From an uncultured Hyphomicrobiales bacterium (GTDB lineage Bacteria > Pseudomonadota > Alphaproteobacteria > Rhizobiales > Beijerinckiaceae), in NCBI GenBank assembly GCA_903824185.1, contig CAIJVU010000059.1, forward strand, positions 1 through 64,000: a stretch of 64,000 nucleotides of DNA. The letters run 5' to 3'. The notes under the pieces are model-generated. The model ran no database searches. It saw only the letters and a list, made by a program, of their open reading frames with translations, and was not told where the DNA came from. A program made the translations under genes and the position numbers. This document shows, piece by piece, positions 62,492 through 64,000 of the stretch (positions are counted from its first letter, which is position 1; each line of letters begins with the position of its first letter).

Positions 62492-63528
62492 AACCCCCTC
62501 CAAGCGCGCTAAGCGACTGGGTCGCGAATGCGGGCGCCACAATCGAGGTTTGCCGCGGGCAATGCGATGACGGTGTGATGATTACACGATGGCAGGGGCC
62601 ACGGCCTCCTGACATGTGTTATCTGACATCTTTGCGCAGTCATTTTTTTGATTATCCGGCACAAGAGCTGGGGCTGGGAACATGGCGCGGCCGCGTCATG
62701 CAGCTGGGTGGACAGGTCGCGTGGCTATGTGGTTTTGACCGTGTCTCGCTGATTGCCAATGAGCCTTTTTCAACCAATTTGCGCAGTGCGGAGCAAAAGG
62801 CCCAAATCCCGGATAGGGCTGTTGCGGAGTTACACGCACATCCACACAATTGGGTCGGGGTGAGAAATATTCTGCCTGAGGAGGATGGCGCGCTGCTAGA
62901 GGCTTTGCGGGAACGTGCTTTTGTTTTTTTACCCACGCGGGTTGTCTATCTGTTTGATGCCCGTCAGGGTCGATTGGCGCGCAGCTCGCATCTCAATCGG
63001 GATCGGAAAAATCTGGCCAAATCCCATTTACAATGCTGCATTGATACGCAGGTCACAGACGAAGACCTTTCAACCATTCACAAGCTTTATCACGATATTT
63101 ATATTACCAAACATTCGAAGTTGAACGCGCGTTATACATGGACATTTTTCCGTGACATGATCTCTCATCATCAGATGCCCTGTCTGCGTGTTTATGATCA
63201 ATCCACGCTGGTTGCCTTTGCCTTGCTTGATCAAAAAGCCAATCAAATGGTTGTGCCAGCGGTTGGGCATGTCCGTGATGAAAACAACAAAGGCTATTAT
63301 CGTTCGCTTTTTGCAGCCCTTGCCGATTATGTTGAACAGCATAAATTATTGCTTAATTACAGTTCGGGTGCGGGTGATTTCAAACGCAAGCGGGGCGGTG
63401 TCCCTTTTCTGGAGTGGACAGCCATCCATGCGCCGCTGCACTCACCCTTCAGACAAAGACTGATCCGCGCTGTCGCGGACAAGGCCAAAGCCGTCACGAT
63501 GGAGATGATGATGGCGTCTGGCGCGTAA
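62488..63528 (+). CDS. Uncharacterised GNAT/FemAB-like protein coupled to btaA
   Basis: A 346-residue soluble protein, no signal or membrane segment. The C-terminal half (about 190-346) looks like an acyl-CoA N-acyltransferase of the BioF2/FemAB-like group: HDIYITKHSKLNARYTWTFF, LRVYDQSTLVAFALLDQKAN, a helix with GYYRSLFAALADYVEQH, then LLNYSSGAGDFKRKRGGVPF LEWTAI, the position of the usual NYSxGxxxFK motif. The N-terminal half is not recognisable to me. It is translationally coupled to btaA and ends 9 bp from the btaB stop, so it sits inside the betaine-lipid genes. A role in modifying the lipid head group or an acyl chain is inference; I know of no described function. Confidence 0.55.
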   Translation: MKPPPSALSDWVANAGATIEVCRGQCDDGVMITRWQGPRPPDMCYLTSLRSHFFDYPAQELGLGTWRGRVMQLGGQVAWLCGFDRVSLIANEPFSTNLRSAEQKAQIPDRAVAELHAHPHNWVGVRNILPEEDGALLEALRERAFVFLPTRVVYLFDARQGRLARSSHLNRDRKNLAKSHLQCCIDTQVTDEDLSTIHKLYHDIYITKHSKLNARYTWTFFRDMISHHQMPCLRVYDQSTLVAFALLDQKANQMVVPAVGHVRDENNKGYYRSLFAALADYVEQHKLLLNYSSGAGDFKRKRGGVPFLEWTAIHAPLHSPFRQRLIRAVADKAKAVTMEMMMASGA

Positions 63529-63537
63529 GGGAAAAAT

Positions 63538-64000
63538 TTAGTTTTTCTGCGCTTTGACAAAAATTGAATAGCCATAATGCGGGTGGCTGATATCAATATC
63601 AAATCCTAAAGCCGCGATTTTTTGCATCCCCTCGGCCAAGGCATCACGTGGCGTTGTATGAAAAATTTTCAGCCATTGCCTAATCCCTGCCTTAAAAAGG
63701 CGCGGCATGTCTTTCATCTGGCCGAAATCAACAATCATCAAGCTGCCGTTGCTTTTCACAAGGCGGGCAATGCCCATGAGAGCTGTCGTCCAAGCGGGAA
63801 CCATGGATAACGTATAAGAGCAAAACACACGGTCATAGGAATTTGGCATAAAGACCGGATCGTCAAAATCAAGATGTTCCGCATCCGCTTGGACAAGTCT
63901 GATCCGATGCTCAAGCCCCGCCTTTTTAATCGCCTTCTGGGCCTTTTCCAGCATGACAGAGCTGATATCAAGCCCTGTAAAATGCGCGTCGGGATAAAGC
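63538..64000 (-). CDS. btaB: BtaB: betaine lipid N-methyltransferase (partial)
   Basis: Truncated by the right edge; 154 residues of the C-terminal part are visible. Read leftward the frame enters as LYPDAHFTGLDISSVMLEKA, a class I AdoMet methyltransferase acidic loop, followed by IRLVQADAEHLDF, YDRVFCSYTLSMVPAWTTAL MGIARLVKSNGSLMIVDFGQ and the terminal SHPHYGYSIFVKAQKN. BtaB adds three methyl groups to the amino acid head made by BtaA, giving DGTS. The position opposite btaA and this C-terminal sequence support BtaB over a generic methyltransferase. Confidence 0.78.
   Translation of the reverse strand, partial: LYPDAHFTGLDISSVMLEKAQKAIKKAGLEHRIRLVQADAEHLDFDDPVFMPNSYDRVFCSYTLSMVPAWTTALMGIARLVKSNGSLMIVDFGQMKDMPRLFKAGIRQWLKIFHTTPRDALAEGMQKIAALGFDIDISHPHYGYSIFVKAQKN

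Overview
The window looks like chromosomal DNA of an alphaproteobacterium, perhaps of the Rhodospirillales; this is inferred from gene content, not from a marker gene. The clues are a folP-folB-folK block, alphaproteobacterial-style phn (C-P lyase) gene order with the DUF1045 and hexapeptide accessory genes, and a PlcP/Agt/BtaA/BtaB lipid-remodelling block. Most of the window is moderately GC-rich by eye. The first 7 kb is visibly more AT-rich.

Layout. 1-7022: AT-rich island-like segment between an IS 3' end and the 3' end of tRNA-Arg(CCG). It holds broken genes, small secreted unknowns, a Sel1/COG3904 protein and a stand-alone FtsI-type transpeptidase. 7.3-15.4 kb: housekeeping block (orphan LivK-type binding protein, folP-folB-folK, gluconokinase, a flavoprotein, polA). 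15.8-18 kb: Cys-rich YkgJ-like protein, GNAT-like protein, an intergenic palindromic repeat and a SET-domain protein. 18.4-23.4 kb: degradative HMG-CoA reductase and HMG-CoA lyase (mevalonate catabolism), flanked by two closely related orphan binding proteins. 23.8 kb: kup.

25.8-35.3 kb: sugar-acid catabolism: GntR-type regulator with a palindrome at its start codon, an amino-acid-type ABC transporter, mannonate dehydratase, a FAD/GcvT demethylase-type fusion and an L-arabinonate-dehydratase-like IlvD/Edd enzyme. 35.4-45.8 kb: a second catabolic cluster bracketed by two copies of a ~55-bp dispersed repeat. It holds two paralogous TIM-barrel proteins, an SDR, an epimerase, a TetR regulator, a complete amino-acid-type ABC transporter and an AroQ-like dehydratase in which two usual substrate-site residues are replaced.

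45.9-48.5 kb: DUF1003 protein, SMR efflux protein, FMN-binding protein and hexapeptide transferase. 48.5-59.1 kb: a full phosphonate uptake and C-P lyase system (phnCDEE, phnGHIJKLM, DUF1045, phnN) read leftward from a near-perfect Pho box. 59.4-64 kb: divergent plcP-agt-btaA-(unknown GNAT-like gene), facing btaB, which runs off the right edge. Together the last 16 kb form a phosphate-starvation island: it scavenges phosphonate P and replaces phospholipids with glycolipids and betaine lipids. The unknown gene overlapping btaA is the best candidate for an undescribed component; the divergent AroQ operon is the second.
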